DNA of 15,671 nucleotides from Bacteroidales bacterium UBA7009 (GTDB taxonomy: Bacteria; Bacteroidota; Bacteroidia; Bacteroidales; Paludibacteraceae): contig DJXH01000059.1 of the NCBI GenBank assembly GCA_002449665.1, positions 1,421-17,091 of the forward strand, written 5' to 3'. Position 1 is the first letter of the stretch; every line of letters begins with the position of its first letter. The notes under the pieces were generated by a model. It had not been told where the DNA came from and did not search any database. It worked only from the letters and a program-made list of their open reading frames with translations. A program made the translations under genes and the position numbers. This document shows, in pieces, positions 5,870 through 13,556 of this stretch.

Positions 5870-6562
5870 TTACTTCAGGTAGTAGTCCACAGTGGTAACG
5901 ACACGGATGTGCTTTATCCAAGGCTGATATTCATCGCTCTCAATCGTGAACTGCCCTTGGTTGGCGCGGCGGATACTGCCTAACTTACATTTGGCATCTT
6001 CGGCGAATTTGATGGCTACGGCACGGGCATTGGCGGTGGCTTCCTCTATCATTGCGGGCTTGATGTCGGCAAGACCGTTATACTGGTAGTCAATGCTCCA
6101 CTCCTGAATGTTTACGAGTATGCCTTTGTCAAGCAGTTCGGAAGTGAGGTTAAGGTTTTCTGCTACAAGATCCACTTTTTCAGTGCTTATCACTACTGAT
6201 GCATCAAGCGAGTATTGGTAGGCAGGGCGGTGTTCGCCGTAGTAGTTTGCCCATTGGTCGCTTACCGACACCTTGCCGTCTTTGAGGTCTGCTTTGGTGA
6301 AACCCTTGGCGAGGAGAATGTCCATCACTTCTTTTTTCACTCTTGTGGCTTCTGCCTGCAGTGAGCGCATGTCGTCGCTCTCAATGGTGTAGTAGATGGG
6401 ATAGACGGCATAGTCGGCTTTTACGTCGGCTGTGGCAAGACCTTTGACGGTAACGGCGCGGTCTTTGAATGCGATTTGTTTGATACCGCTGCTCAGTACG
6501 GCTGCGGCTGCAATCATTCCTGCTGCAATAATGCAGGAAACAATAAATGAATTGAATTTCAT
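5870..6562 (-). CDS. SIMPL-domain (DUF541) envelope protein
   Basis: The 230-residue product starts with a hydrophobic signal or anchor segment (about 7-26, FIVSCIIAAGMIAAAAVL). A SIMPL (DUF541) domain follows: VTVKGLATADVKADYAVYPI near the start, then alternating strands and helices, including ATANARAVAIKFAEDAKCKL and a final VTTVDYYLK. Proteins of this family are exported and form oligomers in the E. coli and Brucella members studied; the biochemical function is largely unknown. It lies between yidC (35-base gap) and ftsY (21-base gap), so co-expression with membrane-insertion genes is likely, but a functional link is inference only. Confidence 0.82.
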   Translation of the reverse strand: MKFNSFIVSCIIAAGMIAAAAVLSSGIKQIAFKDRAVTVKGLATADVKADYAVYPIYYTIESDDMRSLQAEATRVKKEVMDILLAKGFTKADLKDGKVSVSDQWANYYGEHRPAYQYSLDASVVISTEKVDLVAENLNLTSELLDKGILVNIQEWSIDYQYNGLADIKPAMIEEATANARAVAIKFAEDAKCKLGSIRRANQGQFTIESDEYQPWIKHIRVVTTVDYYLK

Positions 6563-6597
6563 AATGTTATGGTTTATGAGTTTAACCTGTAATACTC

Positions 6598-8514
6598 TTA
6601 TCTGTATCTCTTTGCCTGTTCTTTGGCGTTTTCGCGGGCGAGGCGTTGCTGCTCGCGTTGCATGGCTTCAAGGCGTGCCATAAAGCCCGATTTCTTCGGT
6701 TGGTTGCCGCGTTTCTTGGCGTTTTCTTCCATTTCGGCGAGCAGTTTTTTCTCATCTATCGACCAACGGAAAAGCATCGTTTGCAGTATGGTGAAGCCGA
6801 GCGAAAGCAGGTAGTAGTAGCTCAGTCCAGCCGCATAGTCGTTGAAGATAAAGAGGAACATAAGCGGCATGGCGTACATCATATACTTCATAAACCGCAT
6901 ATTCGGGTCAGTGGCTTGCTGCTGCATTGTGATGAACGTATATCCGAAGTTGGCTATGGTCATTAGCAGGCAGAACAGACTCAGGTGGTCGCCGAGTAGA
7001 GGTATGTTAAAGCCCCACGTGAAGACGGCATCATACGTACTGAGGTCTTCTGCCCACCAGAGCGACTTGCCACGCAGTTCGATGGCAGTGGGGAAGAACC
7101 AGAACATTGCCATCAGTACGGGGAACTGGAAGAGCATCGGCAGACAGCCTGACATCGGACTTACGCCTGCTCGCTGATAGAGTGCCATAGTGGCTTGCTG
7201 ACGCTCCTGCATCTTCTCGGGCGGGTACTTGGCGTTAATCTCGTCCAACTGAGGACGTAGAGCGCGCATCTTTGCGCTCGACTTATAAGAAGCGAACACG
7301 AAGGGCAGAATGATAAGTTTGATAACGAGGGTCATAAGCAGTATGACGATGCCTATATGCAGTCCCCAAGACGTAAAGAGGTCGAACATCGGAATGACGA
7401 GAATCTTGTTTATCCATGCCACTATCTTCCAGCCGAGCGGCACAAGTTCTTTAAGGTTGAGTCTGTCCTCCCTTTTAACATCGTTGTCGTATGCTTTGAG
7501 GGTGTTGTAACTGTTAGGACCGAAATAGTAGCGCATTGATGTAGGCGTGTTGCCGTTAAGGTCGAAGTCAATGCTTGTGCGGGTCTTATACTCCTTGATA
7601 TAGCCCGAGTACTTGTTTTGCGGTGCGGACTCAAACTGCGATGAGGTGAAAGCGTTGTCGGCAATCAGCACGGTGGAGAAAAACTGGTCTTTGTAGCCAA
7701 TCCAGCGGACACGCGCATTCTCTTTCCTGCTGTCGCTTTTCTGTTCGCTGAGGGTCTCCATCTCTCCGCCCGAAAGCATATATTGCAGTTGGGCATAACG
7801 CTCCTCAAACTTCCGTCCGCGCTCCTGCTGCGGCACGAGTTGTGTCCAGTGCAAATCAAGGGAATTGGTGTTTTGTGCAAGCACTGTGTTAAGTCCGTGA
7901 GCAACGATGTCGAAACCGACCATATAGTCGTCCTCGCGGAGCGTATATACAAAGTCCAAGTAACTGTCTTCCATATCGGTATGCAGGCGCATAACGACTT
8001 TGTCGCTGCTCGTCTGTATAGGCTCAAAATAGAGTTGGTCGGTGGAGATAATGCGGTTGTTGGCTGTCAGGAGCGTAAAGGCGGTCATTGTCTCGTCCTT
8101 GCCGAAGAGACGAAGGTTGTTTATGCTGTCGCCGTAGGCTTTATACTCTTTCAGTTCGGCGCGCGATATATATCCGCCTTTGGTTTGCAGCAGAAGACGT
8201 ATTTTGCTGTTTTCGAGGGTTATTGCTTTGTCCTCGCCTACAGCTGCTGCGGCAAGCTGTCCGAAGACGGCTTGCAGTTGGTCTGCTTGCTGCTCGGGGG
8301 TAAGCGGTTGAGTCTGTGTCTGTTGCTGCTCAACAAAACTGCTTATGCTGTCAGACAGGCGTTGGGCTTCTGCCCTCATCTGCTCAGCATGCCGTATGCT
8401 GTCTATGGTGTGCTGACGTGCCGCCATCTCCTCTTTGGAGGGACGGTTAAATAAAGAAAAGCCGACCACAATAGCGGCTATCAAAAGAAATCCAATCCAA
8501 GTGTTCTTATCCAT
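6598..8514 (-). CDS. yidC: membrane protein insertase YidC
   Basis: YidC/Oxa1 inserts and folds inner-membrane proteins, alone or with SecYEG. The 638 residues show the Gram-negative layout. TM1 (about 5-21, TWIGFLLIAAIVVGFSLF) is followed by a Q-rich linker, a large periplasmic P1 beta domain (about 75-350) and five C-terminal membrane helices. These include the conserved LPFVFASYKSSAKMRALRPQ and VSPMSGCLPMLFQFPVLMAM. The groove residue that is Arg366 in E. coli is Lys here (K399 in LVIKLIILP), which I recall as common in Bacteroidetes. The tail is very basic (RLARENAKEQAKRYR), suited to ribosome binding. The ATG stands directly against a nine-base tandem array, so no ordinary ribosome-binding sequence can be seen. 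folA lies upstream. Confidence 0.96.
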   Translation of the reverse strand: MDKNTWIGFLLIAAIVVGFSLFNRPSKEEMAARQHTIDSIRHAEQMRAEAQRLSDSISSFVEQQQTQTQPLTPEQQADQLQAVFGQLAAAAVGEDKAITLENSKIRLLLQTKGGYISRAELKEYKAYGDSINNLRLFGKDETMTAFTLLTANNRIISTDQLYFEPIQTSSDKVVMRLHTDMEDSYLDFVYTLREDDYMVGFDIVAHGLNTVLAQNTNSLDLHWTQLVPQQERGRKFEERYAQLQYMLSGGEMETLSEQKSDSRKENARVRWIGYKDQFFSTVLIADNAFTSSQFESAPQNKYSGYIKEYKTRTSIDFDLNGNTPTSMRYYFGPNSYNTLKAYDNDVKREDRLNLKELVPLGWKIVAWINKILVIPMFDLFTSWGLHIGIVILLMTLVIKLIILPFVFASYKSSAKMRALRPQLDEINAKYPPEKMQERQQATMALYQRAGVSPMSGCLPMLFQFPVLMAMFWFFPTAIELRGKSLWWAEDLSTYDAVFTWGFNIPLLGDHLSLFCLLMTIANFGYTFITMQQQATDPNMRFMKYMMYAMPLMFLFIFNDYAAGLSYYYLLSLGFTILQTMLFRWSIDEKKLLAEMEENAKKRGNQPKKSGFMARLEAMQREQQRLARENAKEQAKRYR

Positions 8515-8594
8515 TATTTTCGTTATTTTCGTTATTTTCGTTATTTTCGTAAATTACGTAAACTACGCAAACAACGCAATCTACGTAAATTACG
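8514..8594. repeat. tandem array of nine 9-base units in front of yidC
   Basis: Read on the plus strand, four exact copies of TTATTTTCG (8514-8549) are followed by five related units: TAAATTACG, TAAACTACG, CAAACAACG, CAATCTACG and TAAATTACG (8550-8594). All units keep the final CG and the spacing of nine. The first unit shares its first base with the yidC start codon. The array fills nearly the whole gap between the folA stop (8599) and yidC, so it forms the yidC leader in the mRNA. Exact copies next to variant ones suggest recent slippage at one end. Confidence 0.9.
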
Positions 8595-8598
8595 TTTA

Positions 8599-9087
8599 CT
8601 ATTTCCTAACATATTCGGCAAAAGTGAAAGAGTGGGGGTTGTTTTCATCAGCCTCTACGTTTTCTTCAGCCGTCTGTTGCCATACATCGGGTTCAATAGC
8701 AGGAAAGAAGGTGTCGGCTTCGTCCCAAGTATGGTGTATGTGTGTGATATACAGTTTGTCCGCTATGGGCATAAACTGCTTATATACCATGCCGCCGCCT
8801 ATGATAAAGGCTTCTTCGTCTTTACTCACCATTTGCAGTACTTGCTCTATGGAGTAGGCACTGTCTGCGCCGCTGAAGGTCTTGCCCTGTTGGTCGGTGA
8901 GTACGATATTCCGTCTGCCGGGCAGCGGGTGGCGGGGTAGGGAGAAGAATGTGCGTTCGCCCATTATTACTGTATGCCTGTCGGTTATCTGCTTAAAGTG
9001 TTTGAGGTCTTTGGGCAGGTGGCACAAGAGGTTGCCTTTGTTGCCTATAGCGTTGTTTTCGCTTATTGCTACTATTATGCTTATCAT
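8599..9087 (-). CDS. folA: dihydrofolate reductase
   Basis: FolA reduces dihydrofolate to tetrahydrofolate with NADPH, restoring the cofactor that thymidylate synthase consumes. The 162-residue length is usual. Visible elements, in numbering that matches E. coli up to about residue 46, are the Met20-loop region (NNAIGNKGNLL), LPKDLKHFK with the catalytic Asp27, the FSLP element (48-51), PGRRNIVLTD (56-65) and IGGGMVYKQF (96-105). Two positions are unusual: Cys22 where E. coli has Trp22, and Glu44-Arg45 where E. coli has Arg44-His45 next to the NADPH 2'-phosphate. The start codon overlaps the thyA stop as ATGA, so translation is probably coupled. Confidence 0.96.
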   Translation of the reverse strand: MISIIVAISENNAIGNKGNLLCHLPKDLKHFKQITDRHTVIMGERTFFSLPRHPLPGRRNIVLTDQQGKTFSGADSAYSIEQVLQMVSKDEEAFIIGGGMVYKQFMPIADKLYITHIHHTWDEADTFFPAIEPDVWQQTAEENVEADENNPHSFTFAEYVRK

Positions 9088-9878
9088 ACGCTCACTTCTC
9101 CTTTTATATGCGGGTGCGGGTTATATCCGGTCAGGGTAAAATCGTTGTACTTGAACGCGAAGATGTCTTTTTTCTCGGGATTGAGATGCATTGTAGGCAA
9201 ATCTCGCGGTTCACGCGACAGTTGGAGTTTGACCTGCTCTATGTGATTGAGGTAGATATGCGCATCGCCGAGGGTGTGTATAAACTCTCCGCATTTCAGA
9301 CCTGTCGCCTGTGCCATCATTTGCAGCAGCAGAGCGTAAGAGGCTATGTTAAACGGTACTCCGAGAAAGATGTCTGCACTGCGCTGGTAGAGTTGCAGGC
9401 TTAGTCTGTCTGCTGCCACGTAAAACTGAAACAAGCAATGGCAAGGCGGCAGAGCCATCTTGTCCACTTCCGCCACGTTCCACGCACTCACTATCAGTCG
9501 GCGGCTGTCGGGGTTGGTGCGAATCTGCTCTTGCAGTTGTTTTATCTGGTCAATGGTGCCGCCGTGGTAGTCAGGCCAAGAGCGCCACTGATGACCATAG
9601 ACAGGACCGAGTTCGCCGTTTTCGTCAGCCCACTCGTCCCATATACTAACGCCGTTTTCTTTGAGGTAGCGTATGTTGGTGTCGCCGCGAAGAAACCACA
9701 GCAGTTCGTATATGATAGACTTAAGGTGCAGTTTTTTTGTAGTGAGCAGGGGGAAACCTTCGTTAAGATCAAAGCGCATCTGATGTCCGAAGACAGAAAC
9801 GGTACCCGTGCCTGTACGGTCGTGTTTTACAGTGCCTTCTGTCAGTACGCGCCTGCATAGGTCAAGATATTGTTGCAT
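9084..9878 (-). CDS. thyA: thymidylate synthase
   Basis: ThyA methylates dUMP to dTMP with methylene-tetrahydrofolate and releases dihydrofolate, which the product of the overlapping folA gene recycles. At 264 residues it has exactly the E. coli length. The catalytic Cys146 sits in PPCHCLFQFYV, with Arg21, the Arg126-Arg127 pair (DSRRLIV), the phosphate and nucleotide motif QRSADIFLGVPFNI (165-178, Asn177), and His207/Tyr209 in DAHIYLNH. All active-site residues are present. The methyltransferase gene ends 11 bases upstream, so thyA-folA is joined to the end of the polysaccharide cluster without an obvious promoter between. Confidence 0.98.
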   Translation of the reverse strand: MQQYLDLCRRVLTEGTVKHDRTGTGTVSVFGHQMRFDLNEGFPLLTTKKLHLKSIIYELLWFLRGDTNIRYLKENGVSIWDEWADENGELGPVYGHQWRSWPDYHGGTIDQIKQLQEQIRTNPDSRRLIVSAWNVAEVDKMALPPCHCLFQFYVAADRLSLQLYQRSADIFLGVPFNIASYALLLQMMAQATGLKCGEFIHTLGDAHIYLNHIEQVKLQLSREPRDLPTMHLNPEKKDIFAFKYNDFTLTGYNPHPHIKGEVSV

Positions 9879-9889
9879 ATTTTAATTGT

Positions 9890-10783
9890 TTACCGTTTGT
9901 GTAATTTGTTGATTATCTGTTTTATCTTTTGCCTTGTCTGCCACGGCAGCAGTTTGGATAGTCTTTGTCCTATTCTGTAATAGAGCAGTTGGAGATGGTA
10001 TCTGCACATTTTCCTCGGCGAGATGACCGACTGTGTATAGTCCAAAATAGCTTTGCTTAGTGTGCTTATATCTTTGTTTTTATCTATAAGTCCGGCGGGG
10101 ACATCGGCAGTCTTGGTGATGACTGCAACAGGATTGTCGTCAACTGTTTGTACTTCTATCCGAGCAAAGGTCTTGAGAAGTTCGTTAACGTTGATTCTCT
10201 GTTGCTTGTTCCATATTAAGAGGCTGTTGTCTTCTATGCGGATATTGTATTTGTGGAATCCTCTGTAGTTTTCGTATTCAGCCTCGTCAGGATGATGGTT
10301 GAGATAAAGTATGCCGCCTGTTTTAAGAGTACCGACTGCTTCAATTATGCCTTTGACAGGATTGTCGGAATGATCGAGTGCGTTTTGTATTATGACGAGA
10401 GAGACGTTATGTTCGGGATAGAAGGCCGACAGATATTCCATCATACCGAACTCCACTTGAGGCAAGCCGAGTCGGTGCTTGGTCGTTATATTGTTGTAGA
10501 ACAGTGCGAGCGGGTCAATGTAGCGAATGTTGATAGCCTGCTGCCTGCCGCCTGTTGATATGTGGTCTCCGGGCAGGAAACTCATTCCGCTACCTACGTC
10601 CAAGACAATTGCTTGAGTGGGGTCAGGCTGTTGCAGTAGGAAGGATTGCACATCAAAACCGTCAAGCGTGATGTCGCTGCCGAGATGTGAAAAACGCAGC
10701 AGACTCTCTCTTGTTGTCTTGTTTTTGAGGGAAGCCTCCCAAAACGCCAATTCATAAGGTATGCCAAACAGCCAGTCGGTCAT
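9890..10783 (-). CDS. class I SAM-dependent methyltransferase, perhaps glycan-related
   Basis: The 297-residue protein has a Rossmann-type methyltransferase core. Motif I IVLDVGSGMS (59-68) binds SAM, an acidic residue ends strand 2 (D90 in RYIDPLA), and NALDHSDNP (134-142) is followed by LKTGGILYLNHH (153-164), the pattern of type 11/12 methyltransferases. The last 30 residues are strongly basic and amphipathic (RIGQRLSKLLPWQTRQKIKQ), which may bring the enzyme to the membrane. It begins 18 bases after wzc, so it most likely modifies a polysaccharide or lipid-linked sugar. The substrate cannot be read from the sequence, and the N-terminal 55 residues match no domain I recognise. Confidence 0.72.
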   Translation of the reverse strand: MTDWLFGIPYELAFWEASLKNKTTRESLLRFSHLGSDITLDGFDVQSFLLQQPDPTQAIVLDVGSGMSFLPGDHISTGGRQQAINIRYIDPLALFYNNITTKHRLGLPQVEFGMMEYLSAFYPEHNVSLVIIQNALDHSDNPVKGIIEAVGTLKTGGILYLNHHPDEAEYENYRGFHKYNIRIEDNSLLIWNKQQRINVNELLKTFARIEVQTVDDNPVAVITKTADVPAGLIDKNKDISTLSKAILDYTQSVISPRKMCRYHLQLLYYRIGQRLSKLLPWQTRQKIKQIINKLHKR

Positions 10784-10801
10784 CTTTATAAGTCTTACTC
10801 G

Positions 10802-13534
10802 CTATGCGTCTTCGTCGTCCATATAGTAGTGTACGGCTTCTTTTTCCGGTCGGCGCATGATGCGGTTGTAGTACTTGCCGTACTTGTATCTCCAGTTGTT
10901 CTTGCTCAAGCCGTAGCCGTAACCGTACCCATAGCCGTATCCGTAGCCTTTGCCGTTGCCGTAGCCGTAGCCGTAGGAAGCACCATAGCCGTAGCCGTAA
11001 CCGTATCCGTAGCCATAGCCGCTGTGGAAGCCGCTCGTAGGAACATCAGAGAGGACCAGATTGACTTTGTTGCGATGGTTGATGGCGAGTTGGTTGAGTG
11101 TCTGACGGCAGAATGACTTACTTGTCTGCAAGCAGCGGATAACAAAGATGGTGGTGTCCGTCTTCTCTACAATAGCGTATGCATCGGGCACTTGTCCGAT
11201 AGGCGATGTATCTATAATAATGAAGTCGTACTCCTCTTTCATCTTGTCGAGCAGGTCGGACAGTTTGTCGGAGTGGATGAGTTCGCCCGGGTTAGGCGGT
11301 ACTGTACCTGCGGGGATAAAGTGGAAGTCGAACGGCGAGTCGGTAACAAGCACATCTTCAAGTTCGCAGTCGCCGTTAAGGTAGTTGCTTATACCCATTG
11401 TCTTGTCCACCAAGCCGAGTTTGGTATGCAGGTTAGGTTTGCGTATATCAAGGTCTATAAGCAGAGTTTTCTTGCCTGTCATAGCGTACAGGGCTGCAAG
11501 GTTGGAGCAGAGGAAAGTCTTACCGTCGCCTGACTCTGTGGAACTGACGCAGAGCGATATGCCTACTTTCTTGCCTGTGATAAACTCTATTCTTGTACGC
11601 AGTGCGCGCAACATCTCTGCGTAACTGCTTCGCGGACTGGCTTTGACGAGTGTCGGGTTTTGTGTAGTGGCGTGGCGTATGGAGCCTATGAGTTTGAACG
11701 GACTGAGGTTCTCCGCCTCTTTGGGTGTACGCACCTTGTCGTTGGTCAGTTCGGTAAGGACGATAAGCAGCAGAGGTATGAGCAGTGCCACAGCCATACA
11801 GGTAGTGGTGGTTTTTTTCTTGCTGTCGCGGTTGACTACATACATCGGTCGAGCCTTGTCAAGTATCTCGTTGTCGGGGGTGTTACTTGCTTTTTGTATC
11901 TCGGCTTCAGCGCGTTTTTGGAGGAAGAAAGTGTAATAGTTGTCGTCTATGCGGTAGTTGCGCTCGATGCTGACCATTTGCAGTTCTTTGGCAGGCAGGG
12001 TCTGCATCTCGGCTTCAAGTTCCTTGTAGCGCAGTTTCATATCGGCTTTCTCGATCTCAATGTTGGTCTGCATTGACTTGATTACCTCCTCGAGCATCTG
12101 TTTGAGGTTGTTGATGTCCTGCGTGAGTTTGGCATAATAGACGTTCTTTTCCGAGAGTTCACCACGTTGCAGTTGCAGCGTATTAAGTTGTGTTACGAGT
12201 GAGGATAGCGTATTTTCGCTCAGTCCGAGAGTGGACGGAGAGGCTATAGTCCCTTCGTCGAGCGACTGGTGGAGGTAGTTGGTGAGGTATTCGAGATAAG
12301 TTTCTTTGAGGCGGATGTTCAGTGCCTGCTCATCGTAGCCCGCCAGTTTGCCCATCAACTGTCCGGTGTATGCACTTACGTTCATAAACTTGTTCTGCTG
12401 CCTGAAGTCGGTCATCGCGCCTTCGCTTTCGCGCAGGGAGACTTGCAGCATTGCAAGTTGTTTGTCGATAAACTCAATGGTGCGGTCTGCCACTTGGTTC
12501 TTCTGCTCAAGGTTGTGCATAAGATACACCTCTGCAAGTTTGTTGATAAACTCGCAGTCGCGTTCGGGGGTCTGACTGCGCAGCGAGAGGCTGAGCACCG
12601 AACTTCCGTTCATCACGAAGTCGTGTCGCATCTTCCACTTGAACTCATTGACGAGTCCGTCTTTGGTGCGGAAACGGAAATATATCTGTCCCGACTGGCT
12701 GACGTGGCTGCTCGGCATAAAGACGGCTGTGAAGAAGGGTGTTTTCACTTTCTCTCCGTATCTGAAAGTACCTTCGTAAGGTCGTCTCTCGTCGGTGGAG
12801 ATGACGGTAAAAGTCCCATCTCCGTTAAATACGCATCTGAACAGCAGACCTTTAAGCGACTCGTCTACCTCTATCGGCTCTATTACCACCGGTGTGGAGC
12901 GGTACAGGTTGCGGGTCTTGAACCGTCCGCGTGTGGTGTATTCCACCATAAGGAAAGGTATGGAGTCTATCACGCGCGAGAGCAGGTCGTAGGACGTGAG
13001 CAGTACAAGTTGGTTGTTGATGTTTTTATATACCGGTTCCAATCCGAAACCCGTCATCAGTGCGCCCTGACTGGCATACGAACTACCTGTCTCTTTTATC
13101 AGAATGGAGCCGCTGGACTCATACTCTTCTATCCATTTGCGGTTGAGCAGTGCCGACACGCCATAGCCTATGGCGGCGGCTATGACAAACAGATACCAGT
13201 AGTGGACAATACGTACCACCCATTCCATTATATCAAAATTGCTGCCGCTTTCCTCTTCCTGTTGGGGCGGTGCACCGTAAGGCATTGCCATATACGGGTT
13301 CTGATACGGATTTTGGTAAGGGTTTTGATACGGGTTGTTCTGGTATGGATTCTGCTGATAAGGGTTCTGATACGGATTCTGCCCGCCGCCTGCCTGATAG
13401 GGGTTGTTCTGATAGGGGTTGTAAGGATTATCGTTGTGGGACGAGTGCCGGTGATAATCCTGATACGGATCGGCATACGGGTTGTTCTGCGGGTCAAGAG
13501 CCGGATTGGAGTAATATGGATTGTCTTTTGCCAT
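10802..13534 (-). CDS. wzc: Wzc-type polysaccharide co-polymerase and tyrosine autokinase, with tyrosine-rich extensions
   Basis: Wzc proteins control chain length and export of capsule or exopolysaccharide and carry a cytoplasmic bacterial tyrosine kinase. In this 910-residue protein a polar extension (1-105) precedes the Wzz domain, TM1 (about 112-130) and a periplasmic region with long coiled-coil helices (about 340-560). TM2 (about 577-597, MAVALLIPLLLIVL) leads to the BY-kinase: Walker A ESGDGKT (667-673), Walker A' LIDLDIRKP (from 692) and Walker B FIIIDTSP (from 771). The C-terminal tyrosine cluster, target of autophosphorylation in this family, is huge: 21 Tyr in residues 840-910, mostly as YG repeats. 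The N-terminal extension adds 16 Tyr, mostly in NPYQ repeats, and is not usual for the family. It follows two OPX genes by 22 bases. Confidence 0.93.
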   Translation of the reverse strand: MAKDNPYYSNPALDPQNNPYADPYQDYHRHSSHNDNPYNPYQNNPYQAGGGQNPYQNPYQQNPYQNNPYQNPYQNPYQNPYMAMPYGAPPQQEEESGSNFDIMEWVVRIVHYWYLFVIAAAIGYGVSALLNRKWIEEYESSGSILIKETGSSYASQGALMTGFGLEPVYKNINNQLVLLTSYDLLSRVIDSIPFLMVEYTTRGRFKTRNLYRSTPVVIEPIEVDESLKGLLFRCVFNGDGTFTVISTDERRPYEGTFRYGEKVKTPFFTAVFMPSSHVSQSGQIYFRFRTKDGLVNEFKWKMRHDFVMNGSSVLSLSLRSQTPERDCEFINKLAEVYLMHNLEQKNQVADRTIEFIDKQLAMLQVSLRESEGAMTDFRQQNKFMNVSAYTGQLMGKLAGYDEQALNIRLKETYLEYLTNYLHQSLDEGTIASPSTLGLSENTLSSLVTQLNTLQLQRGELSEKNVYYAKLTQDINNLKQMLEEVIKSMQTNIEIEKADMKLRYKELEAEMQTLPAKELQMVSIERNYRIDDNYYTFFLQKRAEAEIQKASNTPDNEILDKARPMYVVNRDSKKKTTTTCMAVALLIPLLLIVLTELTNDKVRTPKEAENLSPFKLIGSIRHATTQNPTLVKASPRSSYAEMLRALRTRIEFITGKKVGISLCVSSTESGDGKTFLCSNLAALYAMTGKKTLLIDLDIRKPNLHTKLGLVDKTMGISNYLNGDCELEDVLVTDSPFDFHFIPAGTVPPNPGELIHSDKLSDLLDKMKEEYDFIIIDTSPIGQVPDAYAIVEKTDTTIFVIRCLQTSKSFCRQTLNQLAINHRNKVNLVLSDVPTSGFHSGYGYGYGYGYGYGASYGYGYGNGKGYGYGYGYGYGYGLSKNNWRYKYGKYYNRIMRRPEKEAVHYYMDDEDA
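10910..11017 (-). repeat. Tyr-Gly dipeptide repeat in the Wzc tail
   Basis: Residues 840-875 of Wzc are six YG, then AS, three YG, NGKG and six YG. The DNA is a degenerate hexamer array (plus-strand units such as GTAGCC, GTAACC and ATAGCC), so the peptide repeat is kept while third positions vary. That points to selection on the protein. It is followed by 35 residues with six further Tyr. Confidence 0.9.
13292..13429 (-). repeat. NPYQ repeat region in the Wzc N-terminus
   Basis: Residues 36-81 hold eight NPYQ units plus NPYN and NPYM, spaced by zero to a few Asn or Gln residues. The segment lies in front of TM1, so it faces the cytoplasm like the kinase domain. It is low-complexity and probably disordered. 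Confidence 0.88.
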
Positions 13535-13556
13535 AGTGGTAGTTTAAGCCTGTGTT

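Noticed and set aside
6432..6683. Plus-strand open frame over the SIMPL-yidC junction
   Set aside because: It has no domain, is antisense to two well-supported genes, and has no promoter-like sequence.
8514..8594. Nine-base array as a coding repeat (three residues per unit)
   Set aside because: The array lies between the folA stop and the yidC start, and no start codon opens a frame through it on the minus strand. The plus-strand frame through it runs antisense to both genes.
10910..11017. Short-period repeats here as a CRISPR or intergenic satellite
   Set aside because: The hexamer period stays in the wzc reading frame and encodes YG dipeptides; there are no spacers.
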